From Hymenobacter sp. APR13 (lineage in GTDB: Bacteria; Bacteroidota; Bacteroidia; Cytophagales; Hymenobacteraceae): a stretch of DNA of 64,000 nt. Below the pieces are notes generated by a model. The model made no database searches. It was not told the origin of the DNA and saw nothing but the letters and a program-made list of their open reading frames with translations. Positions within the stretch are counted from its first letter, which is position 1, and the number at the start of each line of letters is the position of its first letter. The stretch spans positions 186,001 to 250,000 of the forward strand of contig NZ_CP006587.1 of the NCBI RefSeq assembly GCF_000737515.1. The letters are read 5' to 3'. Shown here piece after piece: positions 9,245 through 17,882 of the stretch. Made by a program: the position numbers and the translations under genes.

Positions 9245-9433
9245 TCACGGATTTTTCGGATTAGCCGGATTAGTCGGATTTTGTAGTCGATTCACGTTCA
9301 GCTACACAACAAGAAAGGCTTGCCAATCGGCAAGCCTTTCTTGTTGTGTACTAAAGCGGAGTAAAGTTTACGGCAGTTTAGCGCCGTCCACAAAATCCGA
9401 CTAATCCGACTAATCCGGAAAAATCCGTGATTA
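9242..9433. repeat. TAATCACGGATT palindromic element, copy 1
   Basis: About 190 bp with near-perfect inverted ends built from CGGATTAG units: TAATCACGGATTTTTCGGAT at the left and its near-complement at the right. The centre holds a separate hairpin. Its first and last triplets are the stop codons of the two convergent genes it separates. Confidence 0.9.
9304..9349. terminator. Bidirectional hairpin inside repeat copy 1
   Basis: A perfect 21-bp stem (9304-9324 with 9329-9349) contains AAGAAAGGCTTGCC and a four-base loop. It sits between convergent genes and would serve as a terminator in both directions. Confidence 0.75.
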
Positions 9434-9775
9434 GCTGTGCAGCCACTCTTTTTTGGCGGTCAGCTTCTCCTGCGACTCGCGGTAGTCGGGGTCGTCTACG
9501 CAGCAGTCGACGGGGCATACGGCGGCGCACTGGGGCTCCTCGTGGAAGCCCACGCACTCGGTGCACTTGTCCGAGACGATGTAGTAGTACTCGTCGGAAA
9601 TCGGGGTTTGCGGGGCCACGCCCGATACAGTCTGGCCGCCGTCAACGGTTACTTCCTTCAGCGTCGTGCCATCCGACCAGCGCCAAGCGGCGCCGCCTTC
9701 GTAGATGGCCGTATTGGGGCATTCCGGTTCGCAGGCACCACAGTTGATGCACTCGTCGGTTATCATGATGGCCAT
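9431..9775 (-). CDS. 4Fe-4S dicluster ferredoxin
   Basis: This 114-residue protein starts at the ATG at 9773-9775 (MAIMITDECINCG). It has two cluster motifs: CINCGACEPECP near the N-terminus and CTECVGFHEEPQCAAVCPVDC near residue 70-90, with the longer CX8C spacing typical of this ferredoxin type. It should carry electrons in the cytoplasm. A -7 box at 9852-9859 supports the start and rules out a longer reading from a TTG at 9928. It is divergent from the acyl-CoA reductase gene, an arrangement I recall from other Bacteroidota. Its stop codon lies in the palindromic repeat. Confidence 0.93.
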   Translation of the reverse strand: MAIMITDECINCGACEPECPNTAIYEGGAAWRWSDGTTLKEVTVDGGQTVSGVAPQTPISDEYYYIVSDKCTECVGFHEEPQCAAVCPVDCCVDDPDYRESQEKLTAKKEWLHS

Positions 9776-9851
9776 AGCCTTCGAATCAGTTAAGTGAGCA
9801 GTCTGAACTAGAATACGCAGAAACAAACCAAACGGCAGTTTCTGCGGCACG

Positions 9852-9859
9852 CAAAAGTA
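9852..9859 (-). promoter_or_regulatory. -7 box of the ferredoxin gene
   Basis: The minus strand reads TACTTTTG. Initiation near 9845 would give a leader of about 70 nt. Confidence 0.55.
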
Positions 9860-9985
9860 GAAACTAACTGGAAGCCGTGCGAGTTTTTTGCGGCTGACGG
9901 CTGCGAAATACCGAATTTGCAGCCCCAACCGCCAACTACCGGCGGCCTAACAAGGCCGCAGCGCGCCACTTTGTTTCCTTCCGCT

Positions 9986-10999
9986 ATGCACCACCCCGAC
10001 CGTCTTGCTGCTTTTGTGGCCCTGGGCCACTTCCTGCGTACCCTTTCTGCCGATGAGCTGGCCCACCTGGCGGCCCGGGCCCGCAACCAGAATGCCTGGT
10101 TCGACGCCCCCAACGTGACGGCCGCCATCCAGGGCATTGCCGCGCTGCTGGAAGAGAAGCCGCTCCGGCACTGGGCCGCCCGCTACCCGGCCGAGCCCGC
10201 CACGCCCCGGCAGGTGGGCGTGGTGATGGCCGGCAATATTCCGCTGGTGGGTTTCCACGACGCGCTGTGTGTGCTGCTCAGCGGCCACACGCTGCTGGCC
10301 AAGCTCAGCAAAGACGACACCGTGCTCATGACCTGGATCCTAACGGAGCTGCAGCGGCTGGAGCCGCGCTTCGCCGCGCAGATTGTGTTGGCCGAGCGCC
10401 TCAACGCCGCCGACGCCTACATTGCCACCGGCTCCGACAACACGGCCCGCTACTTTGATTTCTATTTTGGCAGGAAGCCGCACATCATCCGGCGCAACCG
10501 CACCAGCCTGGCCGTGCTTACGGGCCGCGAGGAGCCGCACGACCTGGGCCTGCTGGGCGAAGACATCTTCCGGTACTACGGCCTGGGCTGCCGCAACGTG
10601 AGCAAGCTCTACGTGCCGCAGGGCTACGATTTCACCCCGCTTCTGGACTCGTTGCAGCCCTGGCACCACGTGCCGGACCATCATAAATACCAAAATAATT
10701 ACGACTACAACAAAAGCATTCTGCTCGTAAATCGGGTGCCTCACCTGGACACCGGCTTCCTGCTGCTCACCGAGAATGCGCCGCTGGTTTCGCCTATTTC
10801 GGTGCTGCATTACAGCTTCTATACCAACGAAATAGACCTGGTTGACCAGCTGACCGACGTGGCCGCCCAGACCCAGTGCATCGTCTCGGCCAGGGGGCAT
10901 TGGGCGGGCAGCTTTCCGTTCGGGCGGGCCCAGTCGCCGGCCGTTACAGATTATGCCGATGGGGTAGACACTATGGCCTTTTTGGCAGAATTGGCGTAA
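9986..10999 (+). CDS. Acyl-CoA reductase, LuxC-like
   Basis: The 337-residue protein begins at the ATG MHHPDRLAAF; the reading frame is open further upstream but that part overlaps the divergent promoter. It resembles the LuxC acyl-CoA reductase family (PF05893), with VVMAGNIPLVGFHD near residue 80, DDTVLMTW and a conserved GCRNVSKLYVP around the presumed thioester Cys. LuxC reduces acyl chains to aldehydes with NADPH; in non-luminous Bacteroidota the substrate is unknown. A LuxE-type partner occurs 22 kb away in this window. The divergent ferredoxin gene suggests a link to redox metabolism. Confidence 0.85.
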   Translation: MHHPDRLAAFVALGHFLRTLSADELAHLAARARNQNAWFDAPNVTAAIQGIAALLEEKPLRHWAARYPAEPATPRQVGVVMAGNIPLVGFHDALCVLLSGHTLLAKLSKDDTVLMTWILTELQRLEPRFAAQIVLAERLNAADAYIATGSDNTARYFDFYFGRKPHIIRRNRTSLAVLTGREEPHDLGLLGEDIFRYYGLGCRNVSKLYVPQGYDFTPLLDSLQPWHHVPDHHKYQNNYDYNKSILLVNRVPHLDTGFLLLTENAPLVSPISVLHYSFYTNEIDLVDQLTDVAAQTQCIVSARGHWAGSFPFGRAQSPAVTDYADGVDTMAFLAELA

Positions 11000-11140
11000 A
11001 ATTAGCTACTTGAGTTGACCAGGATGGCGGTAGCGGCAAGCAGGCCCGATAAGGCAGGGCCAGTTCATGGTCGCTTCATGCAGCCGCCATCTATTTCCGG
11101 TTCTCTTTGGTTTCACTTTGCCTGTTTAGCCCCTACTACC

Positions 11141-11446
11141 ATGTCGCCCGACCTCCCTGTTGCCACTGCCGAAGTAATCGACAAAGACCTGATTCCCAGC
11201 CTGCATTTTGCGGCTGAAGATGTGCTGTCTGATCCGGCCGCCATCAAGCACCGCCGCCACGATGCCGAGCGCGCCACCAGCCTCGGCAACAACTACCAAG
11301 GCAAGCTGGATATCTACTTTCAAACGGCTGATGGCGCCGTGAAACGCGTGTATACCACCATTTGGGCCACTCACCAGGACTACCTGACCCTCAAATCCGG
11401 CATCACGCTGCCCATCCACGCCGTGCTGGGATTCGACTTCTATTAA
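11141..11446 (+). CDS. Small conserved protein of unknown function
   Basis: I do not recognise this 101-residue protein. The start MSPDLPVATAEVIDKD is chosen over a longer reading from 11015 because the upstream part is low in plausible coding character. It has no signal peptide or membrane segment. The C-terminal half (GKLDIYFQTADGAVKRVYTTIWATHQDYL...LPIHAVLGFDFY) looks beta-rich. Its TAA stop at 11444-11446 begins the second copy of the TAATCACGG repeat. The 140-base spacer upstream holds nothing evident. Confidence 0.7.
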   Translation: MSPDLPVATAEVIDKDLIPSLHFAAEDVLSDPAAIKHRRHDAERATSLGNNYQGKLDIYFQTADGAVKRVYTTIWATHQDYLTLKSGITLPIHAVLGFDFY

Positions 11447-11667
11447 TCACGGATTTAAGCGGATTAGACGGATTAGTCGGATTTTGTGGACGATTGAAGT
11501 TCACTTAAAGCAAAAGAGGCTTGCCAACTGGCAAGCCTCTTTTGCTTAATGGACCAAGTGCCTGCATATAGCACCGTCCACGAAATCCGATTAATCCGGC
11601 TAATCCGCTTAAATCCGTGATCAACAGAATCCGATTAATCCGGCTAATCCGTTTAAATCCGTGATTA
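11444..11667. repeat. TAATCACGGATT palindromic element, copy 2 with a duplicated right end
   Basis: The same architecture as 9242-9433: inverted ends TAATCACGGATTTAAGCGGA and complement, central hairpin, flanking convergent genes. The right terminal unit occurs twice (about 11578-11622 and 11626-11667), so the element looks partly duplicated. Both flanking stop codons lie at its ends. Confidence 0.88.
11508..11547. terminator. Bidirectional hairpin inside repeat copy 2
   Basis: AAGCAAAAGAGGCTTGCC (11508-11525) pairs perfectly with 11530-11547. It is homologous to the hairpin of copy 1 (shared GGCTTGCCAA...GGCAAGCC core), and the outer stem differs with base-pair compensation. Confidence 0.75.
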
Positions 11668-12537
11668 CAATCTGTCCAGGGTTTTCTGGATCAAGTCGCC
11701 GATAACCTGCTCGGAGTTGGTGGCAAACTCGCCGGTGGCGCGGTTGGCCACAATGGCGTTCAGCGACACCACTTCGTGGCCCAGCAGGCGGCCCAAGGCG
11801 TAGTAGCCGGCCGTTTCCATCTCGAAGTTGGTGAGGCGGAACTCGCCTTCGGCGCTTTCGTGGCGGAAGTTCTGGAACTGCTCAATCAGGTTAGGAATGC
11901 GCAGATCGAGGCGCAGCACGCGGCCTTGCGGGCCGTAGAAGCCGGGGCAGGTGAGCGTATTGCCGACCACCATACCAGCGCCCAGCTGCTCGCGCAGCAG
12001 GTCGTTGCCGCGCACGCAGTACGGGCGGTAGTCGAGGCCCAGGGCCTGCTGCACGCCAGCGCCGACGGCCACTTCCAGCCCGGTTTCCACCAATGGGTAG
12101 AACTGCATCAGTGAGTCGAGGCCCACGGCGTGCTCCGAAACCAGGTGCGAGCCAATTGGAATATCGGCCTGCAGGGCGCCGCTGGTGCCCACACGCACAA
12201 TGCGCAGCGCAATGCGCTCCTCCAGCGGCCGTGGTTCCCGGGTCACGAAGTCGATATTGACCAGCGCATCCAGCTCGTTGAGTAGGATGTCGATGTTGTC
12301 GGTGCCCATGCCGGTGCTGATGACGGCCAGCCGCTTGCCCTTGTAGTAGCCCACATGGGTTACAAACTCGCGCTTGCTGATGATGGTCTCAATCGAGTCG
12401 AAGTGCTGGCTGACCATCGGCACCCGCTCCGGGTCGCCCACCGTAATGATGGTGTCGGCAATGTGGTCGGGCTGCAGGTTGAGATGGTAGATGCTGCCGT
12501 CTTTATTGAAAATCAGCTCGGAATCGGGAATGGGCAT
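11665..12537 (-). CDS. Nucleoside phosphorylase, uridine phosphorylase-like
   Basis: This 290-residue cytoplasmic enzyme belongs to the PNP/UDP family, which splits nucleosides with phosphate to base and ribose-1-phosphate. Visible hallmarks are TVGDPERVP (phosphate-binding loop near residue 33), STGMGTDNID near 75, VRVGTSGALQADIP near 112 and LTNFEMETAGYYALG near 230, where Glu-Met-Glu contacts ribose. It is the length typical for the family. Base specificity cannot be decided; uridine is the family default. Its TAA stop lies in the palindromic repeat. It is separated from trhO upstream by a terminator, so it is probably monocistronic. Confidence 0.88.
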   Translation of the reverse strand: MPIPDSELIFNKDGSIYHLNLQPDHIADTIITVGDPERVPMVSQHFDSIETIISKREFVTHVGYYKGKRLAVISTGMGTDNIDILLNELDALVNIDFVTREPRPLEERIALRIVRVGTSGALQADIPIGSHLVSEHAVGLDSLMQFYPLVETGLEVAVGAGVQQALGLDYRPYCVRGNDLLREQLGAGMVVGNTLTCPGFYGPQGRVLRLDLRIPNLIEQFQNFRHESAEGEFRLTNFEMETAGYYALGRLLGHEVVSLNAIVANRATGEFATNSEQVIGDLIQKTLDRL

Positions 12538-12571
12538 GGGTGGGAGAGTTAGCGGGAGAAAGTTGTAAAAA

Positions 12572-12604
12572 CCTAGACCATCATGCTCGGCATGATGGTC
12601 TAGG
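12572..12604 (-). terminator. Terminator of trhO
   Basis: CCTAGACCATCATG (12572-12585) pairs with CATGATGGTCTAGG (12591-12604). On the minus strand the stem directly follows the trhO stop and is followed by TTTTTACAACTTT, a good U-tract. Confidence 0.88.
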
Positions 12605-13558
12605 CTACTTAGCCGGAGCCCGATACGAAATCAGGCCCTGCTCGGGGCGGTAGTGGTTGCTGATTTTGGGGTAGGTGCCGGTGCCGTCGTAGGGGCGCTT
12701 GGCGGGGTGCTCCTGGCAGGCCACCGAGCAGGCGCCTTCCAGCTGCTGGCCGCAGGCTTCGCAGAGCGGCACGTGGGCGTTGCAGGTTGGGTTGGCGCAG
12801 TTCACCATCCGGTCGGAGGGCGTGTGGCAGTGGTGGCACTGGCTGATGACGGTGGGGTTGACGCTGTTCACGTCTACGGCCACCCGGCCATCGAACACGT
12901 AGCATTTACCGTCGAAATCCTCACCGCCAGCCTCCAGTCCGTACTTGATGATGCCGCCGTGCAGCTGGTACACATCCTCGAAGCCCTGCTCCAGCAGGAA
13001 GGCCGAAGCCTTTTCGCACTTGATGCCGCCGGTGCAGTAGGTCAGCACCTTCTTACCCTTGTACTGCTCCAGCTCGGCCACCTTGTCCGGGAACTCGCGG
13101 AAGTTCTCGATATCCAGCGTCACGGCGTTTTTGAAGCGGCCCAACTCGTGCTCGTAGTCGGAGCGCACGTCGAGTATCACCACGTCGTCCTGGTCCTTCA
13201 GGGCTTTGAACTCCTGGGGCGACAAGTGGATGCCGGTGCGCTCGTAGGGCTTGATGTGGGGCAAACCCACGTGCACGATTTCGGGCTTCACGCGCACGTG
13301 CAGCTTCTGGAACGTGTGAGCCGGCGCGTCTTCGATCTTGAATTCCAGAGCCGCAAAACGCGGGTCGGCCTTCACCTCCCGCATGTACTCGGCGCAGTCG
13401 GCTACGGTGCCCGACACGGTGCCGTTGAGGCCCTCAGGCGCCACAATGATGCGGCCCCGCAGGTTCAGGCGCAAACACAGCCGGTGGTGTTCTTCGCGGA
13501 ACTGTTCCGGATCGGCAATCGGCGTGTAGCAGTAATAGAGCAGAACGTGGTAGTCCAT
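12605..13558 (-). CDS. trhO: tRNA uridine-34 hydroxylase, rhodanese family
   Basis: The 317-residue protein has the full TrhO/YceA architecture: an N-terminal acylphosphatase-like domain (LLYYCYTPI...GLNGTVSG), a rhodanese domain with the active-site loop YCTGGIKCEK (C175), and a Cys-rich C-terminal region (CHHCHTPSDRMVNC, CEACGQQ). TrhO catalyses oxygen-dependent hydroxylation of U34 in tRNA wobble positions. The start MDYHVLLYY lies directly after an ATTAGTAATT repeat, so no normal leader is visible. A terminator follows the gene immediately. Confidence 0.93.
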   Translation of the reverse strand: MDYHVLLYYCYTPIADPEQFREEHHRLCLRLNLRGRIIVAPEGLNGTVSGTVADCAEYMREVKADPRFAALEFKIEDAPAHTFQKLHVRVKPEIVHVGLPHIKPYERTGIHLSPQEFKALKDQDDVVILDVRSDYEHELGRFKNAVTLDIENFREFPDKVAELEQYKGKKVLTYCTGGIKCEKASAFLLEQGFEDVYQLHGGIIKYGLEAGGEDFDGKCYVFDGRVAVDVNSVNPTVISQCHHCHTPSDRMVNCANPTCNAHVPLCEACGQQLEGACSVACQEHPAKRPYDGTGTYPKISNHYRPEQGLISYRAPAK

Positions 13559-13564
13559 TTTTCG

Positions 13565-13670
13565 AATTAGTAATTAAGAATTAGTAATTAAGAATTGTAA
13601 AAGTCTCCTGGTTATGCGTTGCACGTTGAACCAGCCAATTACTAATTCTCAATTACTAATCACTAATTAA
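13565..13670. repeat. AT-rich inverted repeat built from ATTAGTAATT units
   Basis: Two copies of AATTAGTAATTAAG at 13564-13596 face complementary copies at 13637-13670. The element fills the whole 108-base gap and contains the TAA stop of the acetyltransferase gene (13667-13669) and the immediate upstream region of trhO. Confidence 0.8.
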
Positions 13671-14299
13671 ACCTTGGCAGCAGGGTTGCCGAACACCGTC
13701 TGGTTGGCGGGCACGTCGGCCACTACCACCGAGCCGGCTCCTACGCGGGCCTTGTTGCCGATCTTGACGCCGGCCACGATGATGGCCCCGGCCCCGATGA
13801 AGGCCTGCTCCCCTACCACCACGTCGGCGTTGAGGATGGCGCCGGCCCCTAGTTGGGCGTAGTCGCCGAGGTCGGCGCGGGCATCGAGCACGGCGTTGGG
13901 CCCGATCAGGCAGCCGTTACCCACTTTGGCGGTGCCGGACACCACGGCGTTGGCTCCCACAAGGTTGCCGTGGCCCAGCCAGGCGTGCGGCGATACGCTG
14001 GCGCGCTGGTGAATGGCGTTGACCGGTACGGCCTGGTATTCGTCGTGGAGCATGCTGGTGAGGCTGCGGCGGCTGGCGGTGTCTTCAGTGGCCACGAAGA
14101 CCTCGCACTTTTTGCCCAGCAGCTTCAGCAGCTCTTTGTCGTCGGTGTTGCCCATCACGGGCACGTCGAGGAGCTCGGTGTTTTGCAGCGCGGTATCGTC
14201 GTCGAGGAGGCAGTAGACCACCACCTCATTGGAGAGAAAAGCGTCGAGAGCGGTGATGCCCACCGTTTGGGCACCAAGTATGATTACAGGATTTTCCAT
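13667..14299 (-). CDS. NeuD/PglD-like sugar O/N-acyltransferase
   Basis: This 210-residue protein starts at MENPVIILGAQTVG (ATG 14297-14299). The N-terminal part is a small Rossmann-like sugar-nucleotide domain; the C-terminal part is a left-handed beta-helix of hexapeptide repeats (VGANAVVSGTAKVGNGCLIGP, IGAGAIIVAGVKIG). It ends with the family motif VPANQTVFGNPAA. Members acetylate amino sugars or sialic-acid-like precursors with acetyl-CoA. A -7 box at 14345-14352 supports the start. The substrate is unknown and no sialic-acid gene is adjacent. Confidence 0.85.
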   Translation of the reverse strand: MENPVIILGAQTVGITALDAFLSNEVVVYCLLDDDTALQNTELLDVPVMGNTDDKELLKLLGKKCEVFVATEDTASRRSLTSMLHDEYQAVPVNAIHQRASVSPHAWLGHGNLVGANAVVSGTAKVGNGCLIGPNAVLDARADLGDYAQLGAGAILNADVVVGEQAFIGAGAIIVAGVKIGNKARVGAGSVVVADVPANQTVFGNPAAKV

Positions 14300-14344
14300 G
14301 CGAAGCGAAATGCGGCCCAGGTAGGCCGGCAGAGTTCCAAACCG

Positions 14345-14352
14345 CAAATTTA
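14345..14352 (-). promoter_or_regulatory. -7 box of the NeuD-like gene
   Basis: The minus strand reads TAAATTTG, matching TAnnTTTG, about 46 bases before the ATG. Confidence 0.55.
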
Positions 14353-14405
14353 CGGATTCGTTCGCTGCCACGAAGCAGAGGCCGCTGGCTTTTCCAGGCG
14401 GGCCG

Positions 14406-15671
14406 CTACATTCCGAGGCGGCGCAGCCAACGCGCGGCGCCCTCGTGCTGCAGTGCCAGCCACAACAGATAGGGCAGCAGCGCCGCCCGGTAGCGGCTCA
14501 GAGTGCCCAGATTGGGGCTGCTGAGTCCCAGCAGCGCGGCCAGCAACACGCAATACAGCAGCAGCACCAGCACCAGCGCAAATGGCAGCCGGCCCGGCCT
14601 CCCCCGCAGGGTCTGCACCACTGACCACAGCAGCACCGCCAGCAGCGCCAGGTTTTCGAGCCCCGCCACCACGTAGAGCGCGCCGCCGCCTTCCCAGGGC
14701 CAGGGCCGCGCCAGCGCCGCCCCAATAGCCGCGGGCGTGTGCGCCAGCACACTTTCGCCGGTGGGCCGCAGATCAGGGTACTCGATGCGCGGCCGGCCGG
14801 CGGACTTGGCGTACAGCTCGCGGTAGTTGGTGAGCAGGCGGCTGGTGAAGCGGTTCATGGTGAATATGGGGCTCACCTGCCCCACCACAAACACACCACC
14901 GGCCAGCAGCAGCGCCAGCAGCAGCACCTGCCCCCAACGGCGGCGCAGCCCGCCCAGCCACTGCCCCGTCCGGATAGCGGCCAGCCCGGCCAGCGCCGCC
15001 AGCAGCAGCCCCGCGAAAAAGAACCGCGCCTCGAAGTGCAGCGCCGCCAGCGCCAGTAGCGCCAGCCACTGCCACGGGCGCAGCTTTTCACTGCCATACA
15101 GCCACTGCAGCACCAGCGCCACCACGGCGGCACCGCTGCCTATCAGCACGCTTTCCTTGGTGAGGCCCGCCGTCCAGAACAGCACGCTGGGCCATAGCAA
15201 AAAACCCACCAGCACGGCCCCGGTGGGCGTGTCCGGGAACAGCCGGCGCACGGTGCGGGCCAGCTCCCAGCCCGCCACAAAGCAGAACAGACTGGCGTAC
15301 AGCCCCGAAAGCCACAGGCTGCCCACCGCCCCCAGGTTTAGCACCGACACGACCTTGTACATGAAGAACGTGTTGGAGAAGCCGTGGAAGACGACGTGCC
15401 AGTCGTGGAAATGAAACTCATTGCCTAAAGCCGTGTGCAGCCAGGCCGCCGGGCTTTCCCAGAGCTGCCGGCTGAGGGCGTTGCCGAAAAGCTGCATGTG
15501 GCGCGAGTCGGCGCTGGGGCGCCAACTGGCGGCCGCCCAAGCCAGCAGCTTCAAACCCAGCAGCGGCAGCAGCCAGCGGCCTAGCCCGGCCTCCGTCAGC
15601 CGGGGCCGCAGCCAGCGCCACAGCAGCAGCAGCAGACCCGCATTGAGCACAAGAGCCAGCAGCAGCTTCAC
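14406..15671 (-). CDS. Polytopic membrane protein of unknown function
   Basis: A 421-residue protein with roughly ten hydrophobic segments, beginning LLLALVLNAGLLLLLWRWL and ending in a short basic tail. The loop LFWTAGLTKESVLIGSGA near residue 170 is reminiscent of membrane proteins in polysaccharide assembly, but I cannot place it in a named family. Its ATG overlaps the TGA of the upstream DUF2851 gene by four bases (15668-15671), so translation is probably coupled. GC content and Ala/Leu richness are high, as in the neighbouring genes. Confidence 0.75.
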   Translation of the reverse strand: MKLLLALVLNAGLLLLLWRWLRPRLTEAGLGRWLLPLLGLKLLAWAAASWRPSADSRHMQLFGNALSRQLWESPAAWLHTALGNEFHFHDWHVVFHGFSNTFFMYKVVSVLNLGAVGSLWLSGLYASLFCFVAGWELARTVRRLFPDTPTGAVLVGFLLWPSVLFWTAGLTKESVLIGSGAAVVALVLQWLYGSEKLRPWQWLALLALAALHFEARFFFAGLLLAALAGLAAIRTGQWLGGLRRRWGQVLLLALLLAGGVFVVGQVSPIFTMNRFTSRLLTNYRELYAKSAGRPRIEYPDLRPTGESVLAHTPAAIGAALARPWPWEGGGALYVVAGLENLALLAVLLWSVVQTLRGRPGRLPFALVLVLLLYCVLLAALLGLSSPNLGTLSRYRAALLPYLLWLALQHEGAARWLRRLGM

Positions 15672-16972
15672 GAAACAGCCGGGGTTCGTTGCAGAATCCG
15701 GCTGCCGATGGCGCAGTGAAGGCAGCGGCGCGGCGTGCAGTAGCCGCGGTGCAGCGCCAGCAGCCCCTGCGAGTCGGCGGCGCTGCGGTGGCCAAAGCCC
15801 TGGGTTGCGTAGGCGTCGGTAATGTGGTTATGCTCGGCGGGCAGCTCGCTTAGCAGGGCTACGGCGCTTTCCACCAGCTCCGGCTGGCCAACGTGGCGGG
15901 CGTAGGCTACCCGTAGCGGCACCACCACGTTGGTAATCAGCACCTGCACGCTACTCTTGCCCAGCGCCGGCACTTTGCCGGGCACGCCGGGCCGGAAGTG
16001 CTGCCGCCAGTAGTCGGTGGTCGGGGCCTGGAAGAACTGGGTGAGCGTGCGGACGTCGGCGGCCGTGAGCAGGGCGTCGAACAGCGCGGGGCGGGCATGC
16101 AGCACGGCAGCCAGCTGGGCCAGCCGCACCGGCGCGAAATTGGCCGGCCGCAGCCGCAGAAAGTTCCACTCGTGCGCCTCCAGCGCCGTGCCGTGCAGGC
16201 TATACTTGTGCTGCAGAAACGCAAACTCCTGCCGTAGCCCGGCCAGGTAAGCGTCGTGGCGGGTGGCGTCGGTTTCGGCCAGAAATCCGGCCTGCCCGAA
16301 CAGCAGGGCCTCCAGCTGGCGCGCATCGTGGCGGTGGCGGCGCACGATACTCAGCGGCAAGGCCTTGGCCAGGCGGGCCAGCGGCTCACTGTTTTTCTGA
16401 AAGCCGAAAGCTGCCGCCAGCGCGTGGTAGGCGGTGGCCTCCCAGTCCTGCCCCAGCCGCTGGTGTAGGTCTTCCACCACGCTGGCTTTCTGCTCCACCC
16501 GCTCCAGCAATGCCCGTTCCACCATGCTCATGCGTGTTACGGCCGGAACCGTGTCTAACAGTGGAGCGCATGGCAGCGCATCGGTTGCTTCGGCCGTGGC
16601 TAGCAGCTTCTCATAGGTGGCCAGCAGCGTGGGCGCAATGCGCGGGGCCAGCGCCAGGGCAGGTACTTCGCTGCCGTCGAGGCGCAGCACGGCCTGGTCG
16701 GCTTCGTACACCACGTGCAGCACCACTTGGTCGTATTTGGGGTCGTGCTGGTGCTGGTGGCGGTGCCAGTCGGAGGCGCGCAGATGGATTTCCACCGCGC
16801 CGTTCCACTCCACTTCGCCCAGCTGCAGGCGGGCGTTCAGAAAGTCTGGGCCGGCGTCGGGGTTGCGCATGCCGGGGCGCAGCACGGTTATCGGCTGCCC
16901 ATCGATGGTGCACAAATCGGTTTTATCGAAATACTGATGCTGCCAGACGTAGTGGAGGAAATCTTCTTGCAT
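15668..16972 (-). CDS. DUF2851 family protein
   Basis: The start MQEDFLHYVWQHQYFD (16970-16972) gives 434 residues; an ATG four codons upstream (16984) is equally possible. The N-terminal block with GMRNPDAGPDFLNARLQLGEVEWNGAVEIHLRASDW identifies the DUF2851 family, widespread in Bacteroidota and of unknown function. The C-terminus has a CTPRRCLHC cluster that could bind metal. No signal peptide is seen. It overlaps the following membrane-protein gene by four bases, so the two are co-expressed. Confidence 0.88.
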   Translation of the reverse strand: MQEDFLHYVWQHQYFDKTDLCTIDGQPITVLRPGMRNPDAGPDFLNARLQLGEVEWNGAVEIHLRASDWHRHQHQHDPKYDQVVLHVVYEADQAVLRLDGSEVPALALAPRIAPTLLATYEKLLATAEATDALPCAPLLDTVPAVTRMSMVERALLERVEQKASVVEDLHQRLGQDWEATAYHALAAAFGFQKNSEPLARLAKALPLSIVRRHRHDARQLEALLFGQAGFLAETDATRHDAYLAGLRQEFAFLQHKYSLHGTALEAHEWNFLRLRPANFAPVRLAQLAAVLHARPALFDALLTAADVRTLTQFFQAPTTDYWRQHFRPGVPGKVPALGKSSVQVLITNVVVPLRVAYARHVGQPELVESAVALLSELPAEHNHITDAYATQGFGHRSAADSQGLLALHRGYCTPRRCLHCAIGSRILQRTPAVS

Positions 16973-17058
16973 AGCGCCACCCATAAAGTACGGACGGGCA
17001 AGATACTGGGAAACCACACGCCTTGGGTAGCCTGCGCTGCACGGCGCAGTGTCTCCCC

Positions 17059-17105
17059 AAACGAAACCGGCCCGCCTCCTGTAAGGAAGCGGGCCGGTTT
17101 CGTTT
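17059..17105 (-). terminator. Terminator of the LolA-like gene
   Basis: AAACGAAACCGGCCCGC (17059-17075) pairs perfectly with 17089-17105. It begins 12 bases past the lolA stop on the minus strand. Confidence 0.85.
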
Positions 17106-17116
17106 GGCAAGGGCAA

Positions 17117-17761
17117 TTAGCGCAGGTCAATAACCTTCACGCCTTTGTATTTCGACTTATCGAAGTTGAACGTGGTGGCATCCACGGGCACGTTCGGCGT
17201 GAACTTGTTGATTTTGAAGGTGTAGCGGTTGCCGTTCTTCTTGAACATCTGCCAGCTCTTCACCGACTTGTCCACCTTGCTCACCTTCAGGCGCACCTTG
17301 AACACGGGGTTGCTGCGGTCTTCCGGCGACAGCTCAATCACGTCCACGGCCTCGCCGTTTTCCTTGGCTTCCTGCACGTAGGAGTACTTGTAGCCTTTCT
17401 TGTAGAGCGTGTAAATCTGCGAAGGCGAGATTTCCTGCTCATCAGCCTCGAAGTCCGAGATGTTCACCTCGTTTTCCGACTTCATGTAGGTCCAGACCGT
17501 CTGGCCGTTATTAATGACCTCCTGGCCGCTGATTTTCAGGCGGAACTTCTGGCCGCTCACCAAGATGTCGCCGCTCAGGTTTTCCTTCACCTTGGTGGCG
17601 TCGTTTTCCAGCGTCTGGGTGAAGTTGGCCCGGAAGGCTTTCATAGCCTGATACTTGGCACTCATCTGGTCGAGAATCTTGCCGGCTTTGGGGTCCTGCT
17701 GCGCCGAAGCAGCCGACACGAGCGACACGGAAAGAGCAAGCAGGGCGAGGTATTTTTTCAT
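17117..17761 (-). CDS. lolA: LolA-like outer-membrane lipoprotein carrier
   Basis: This 214-residue protein starts with a clear signal peptide (MKKYLALLALSVSLVSAASAQ) and should be periplasmic. The mature part resembles the LolA fold: YQAMKAFRANFTQTLEND, LSGDILVSGQKFRLKISGQEVINNGQTVWTYM, and a C-terminal TTFNFDKSKYKGVKVIDL. LolA moves lipoproteins from the inner membrane to the outer membrane. It lies next to ftsK, as lolA does in many bacteria, with a spacer of 121 bases. Homology to proteobacterial LolA is at fold level, so a related lipoprotein-sorting or other lipid-carrier role is possible. Confidence 0.88.
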   Translation of the reverse strand: MKKYLALLALSVSLVSAASAQQDPKAGKILDQMSAKYQAMKAFRANFTQTLENDATKVKENLSGDILVSGQKFRLKISGQEVINNGQTVWTYMKSENEVNISDFEADEQEISPSQIYTLYKKGYKYSYVQEAKENGEAVDVIELSPEDRSNPVFKVRLKVSKVDKSVKSWQMFKKNGNRYTFKINKFTPNVPVDATTFNFDKSKYKGVKVIDLR

Positions 17762-17882
17762 TGCAAAAAGGTGGTGATTCGGTAGGTTGAGTACAGAGAC
17801 GTGTAGCAGGCCAGTTTGTTTACTTCTAAACCAAAAGAAGTGGTAAAACCTCCCTGGCGTGGCTGGAAACAGCCGCTGGCGC

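Noticed and set aside
13565..13670. ATTAGTAATT repeats considered as a CRISPR array
   Set aside because: Units are too short, unspaced and arranged as an inverted pair, with no cas genes.
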